Source of the DNA: Bacteroidota bacterium
GTDB lineage: Bacteria > Bacteroidota > Ignavibacteria > Kapaibacteriales > UBA2268
Direction of reading: 5' to 3'
Assembly (NCBI GenBank): GCA_027371665.1
Contig: DAHXMP010000477.1
Location: 1-7,689, forward strand
DNA length: 7,689 nucleotides
The position numbers and the translations under genes are program-made. The notes under the pieces are model-generated. The model did not search any database. It was not told the DNA's origin and saw nothing but the letters and a program-made list of their open reading frames with translations. This document shows positions 6,979 through 7,689 of this stretch, piece by piece (within the stretch, counting starts at the first letter, position 1; each line of letters begins with the position of its first letter).

Positions 6979-7028
6979 ATTTACAGGGGAAAAAGTTTAC
7001 AAGAGTCAATAATTTCAAACCTGTAAAT
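6979..7028. promoter_or_regulatory. Inverted repeat spanning the tpl promoter, possible operator
   Basis: ATTTACAGG (6979-6987) and CCTGTAAAT (7020-7028) are perfect reverse complements separated by 32 bp. A further TTTACA lies at 6996-7001. The arms flank the candidate -35 and overlap the candidate -10, as expected of paired repressor or activator half-sites. A leader hairpin is the alternative reading. Confidence 0.35.
6980..7009 (-). promoter_or_regulatory. Candidate sigma-70-like promoter of tpl
   Basis: On the minus strand TTGACT (7004-7009) is followed after 18 bp by TGTAAA (6980-6985), giving 5/6 and 4/6 matches to -35 and -10. Transcription would begin near 6973 and leave a leader of about 38 nt before the start codon. 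Bacteroidota-type housekeeping promoters (TTTG / TAnnTTTG) do not fit well here, so the assignment is tentative. Confidence 0.35.
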
Positions 7029-7062
7029 CAAAAAAATTTAAATTTAGCTAATGTCGCTTATT

Positions 7063-7084
7063 CAAACAAAATTGTTTGTATAAT
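7063..7084 (+). promoter_or_regulatory. Palindromic operator-like site abutting a TATAAT box
   Basis: CAAACAA (7063-7069) and TTGTTTG (7072-7078) form a 7-bp inverted repeat with a 2-bp centre. It is followed directly by a perfect TATAAT (7079-7084), 80 bp before the DUF4258-like start. No good -35 is visible. A TTTG (7075-7078) followed after 19 bp by TAATTTAA (7098-7105) is a partial match to the Bacteroidota promoter form. The arrangement suits an autoregulated small module. Confidence 0.4.
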
Positions 7085-7163
7085 ATTTAGAAATTGCTAA
7101 TTTAAGGTAACTAATTAGAATAATTTCTATTTCATAAATAAATTAATTCTGTCGTTTTAAATA

Positions 7164-7415
7164 ATGCATGTAAAAATATCAAATCATGCAATGGATAGTT
7201 GTAATAAACGGGGTGCAACGATTAATGAAGTTTTATCAGCTATAGAACAGGGAACTCGCGAACCCGTAAAGCTTGGAAGAATTATGTGCAGGCTTAATTT
7301 TGAATTCAACCAGGTTTGGGAAAATAAATAATATTCAACAAAGCAGGTAGCTCCTGTTATCGTTGAGGAAAATAATGAAATTGTCGTTATAACCGTTTAT
7401 ACTTATTATTTTTGA
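7164..7415 (+). pseudogene. DUF4258-like small protein gene interrupted by one in-frame TAA
   Basis: From the ATG at 7164 the frame encodes 55 residues (MHVKISNHAMDSCNKRGAT... to VWENK), then a TAA at 7329-7331. The same frame continues for 27 codons (YSTKQVAPVIVEENNEIVVI, then TVYTYYF) to a TGA at 7413-7415. The two parts together match the layout I know for DUF4258-type proteins: an early His followed by an R-G-A segment, then E-V-x-x-A-I, G-R, the W-x-x-K-x-Y-x-x-K-Q-V block, and a closing VEE..IVVITVY.YYF strand. There is no frameshift; one base change (for example TAT to TAA) explains the break, and a tyrosine is the natural residue there. No Shine-Dalgarno site precedes the ATG. An in-frame TAA at 7158-7160 rules out a longer start. 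The product is probably inactive unless the stop is a sequencing error or is read through. It precedes an intact DUF2283 gene by 19 bp, the usual partner. Confidence 0.75.
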
Positions 7416-7423
7416 TATAAAAT

Positions 7424-7428
7424 AGGAG
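7424..7428 (+). promoter_or_regulatory. Ribosome binding site of the DUF2283 gene
   Basis: AGGAG, 6 nt before the ATG at 7435. It is the strongest Shine-Dalgarno site in the window and contrasts with the missing site of the broken upstream gene. Confidence 0.7.
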
Positions 7429-7434
7429 ATAATT

Positions 7435-7653
7435 ATGAAAATAAAATATGACCCTGAAGTTGATGCAATCTATATTGACATAATTGAAGAAAAAAAGTCT
7501 GTCAAGACTATTCATTTAAGTGAAGACATAGCCCTAGATTTTTCAGGAAACGAAGAATTAGTCGGCATTGAAATTTTAGATGCCTCAAAAGTGCTTGGGC
7601 CGGAACGTAAAACTAAATTAGTCCTTGAAGGCCTTGAAGCAGTTCAAGTATAA
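7435..7653 (+). CDS. DUF2283 family small protein, probable partner of the DUF4258-like gene
   Basis: A 72-residue protein whose length and sequence are typical of DUF2283. MKIKYDPEVDAIYIDI (1-16) is the hallmark N-terminus (K-x-x-Y-D-x-x-x-D-A-x-Y-I). It is followed by an acidic D31-x-x-x-D35 strand and VGIEILDASKVLG (43-55), the conserved G-I-E-I-L-D-A-S core. There is no signal peptide or membrane segment, so it is cytosolic. It lies 19 bp after the end of the DUF4258-like frame and has its own strong ribosome binding site. Genes of these two families often sit together, and the pair has been regarded as a candidate toxin-antitoxin-like module; with the first gene broken, this one may persist alone as a putative antitoxin. 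Biochemical function is not established. It ends in tandem TAA TAA stops. Confidence 0.88.
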   Translation: MKIKYDPEVDAIYIDIIEEKKSVKTIHLSEDIALDFSGNEELVGIEILDASKVLGPERKTKLVLEGLEAVQV

Positions 7654-7665
7654 TAAGTCAGAATC

Positions 7666-7689
7666 ACGGATTAAACGGATTTAGAGATT
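7666..7689 (+). repeat. Short-period ACGGATT repeat, cut by the window edge
   Basis: ACGGATT occurs at 7666-7672 and again at 7675-7681, a 9-bp period, with a degenerate third unit (AGAGATT, 7683-7689) at the edge. It begins 13 bp after the DUF2283 stop codon. Similar ACGGATT-rich intergenic stretches are something I recall from other bacterial genomes, but the extent of this one is not visible. Confidence 0.4.

Overview
The window looks like a chromosomal segment from a member of the Bacteroidota/Chlorobiota/Ignavibacteriota (FCB) group. Three things point there: a DUF2851 gene, a family largely confined to that group; a YPNPFN-type FlgD/type IX sorting-like domain inside a lipoprotein; and AT-rich spacers around moderately AT-rich genes. 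Species cannot be named from the sequence.

Layout. At the left edge, the 3' end of a plus-strand gene (1-781) encodes at least three carboxypeptidase-regulatory-like beta-sandwich repeats. It converges on a six-gene minus-strand run, with a hairpin of terminator type between them (813-854). In transcription order the run is: a PLP-dependent beta-eliminating lyase whose residues identify it as tyrosine phenol-lyase (5550-6935), truA (4721-5485), an M48 metallopeptidase lipoprotein (3828-4643), pyrF (2951-3739), a DUF2851 protein (1759-2787) and a small lipoprotein with a nested domain architecture (876-1607). Gaps of 64-163 bp and unrelated functions suggest co-directional genes rather than one dedicated pathway operon.

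The right end (6936-7689) is divergent and accessory in character. An AT-rich control region holds a promoter-like element for the lyase, with three TTTACA/TGTAAA hexamers, and a separate palindrome touching a perfect TATAAT box for the plus strand. The plus strand then carries a small two-gene module: a DUF4258-like gene broken by a single in-frame TAA (7164-7415), followed 19 bp later by an intact DUF2283 gene (7435-7653). These two families commonly occur as a pair and resemble a toxin-antitoxin or similar small module. The window ends in a short-period ACGGATT repeat.

I do not see a clearly new multi-gene system. The observations most worth following are the decayed DUF4258/DUF2283 pair with its operator-like palindrome, the nested domain lipoprotein, and the tyrosine phenol-lyase control region.
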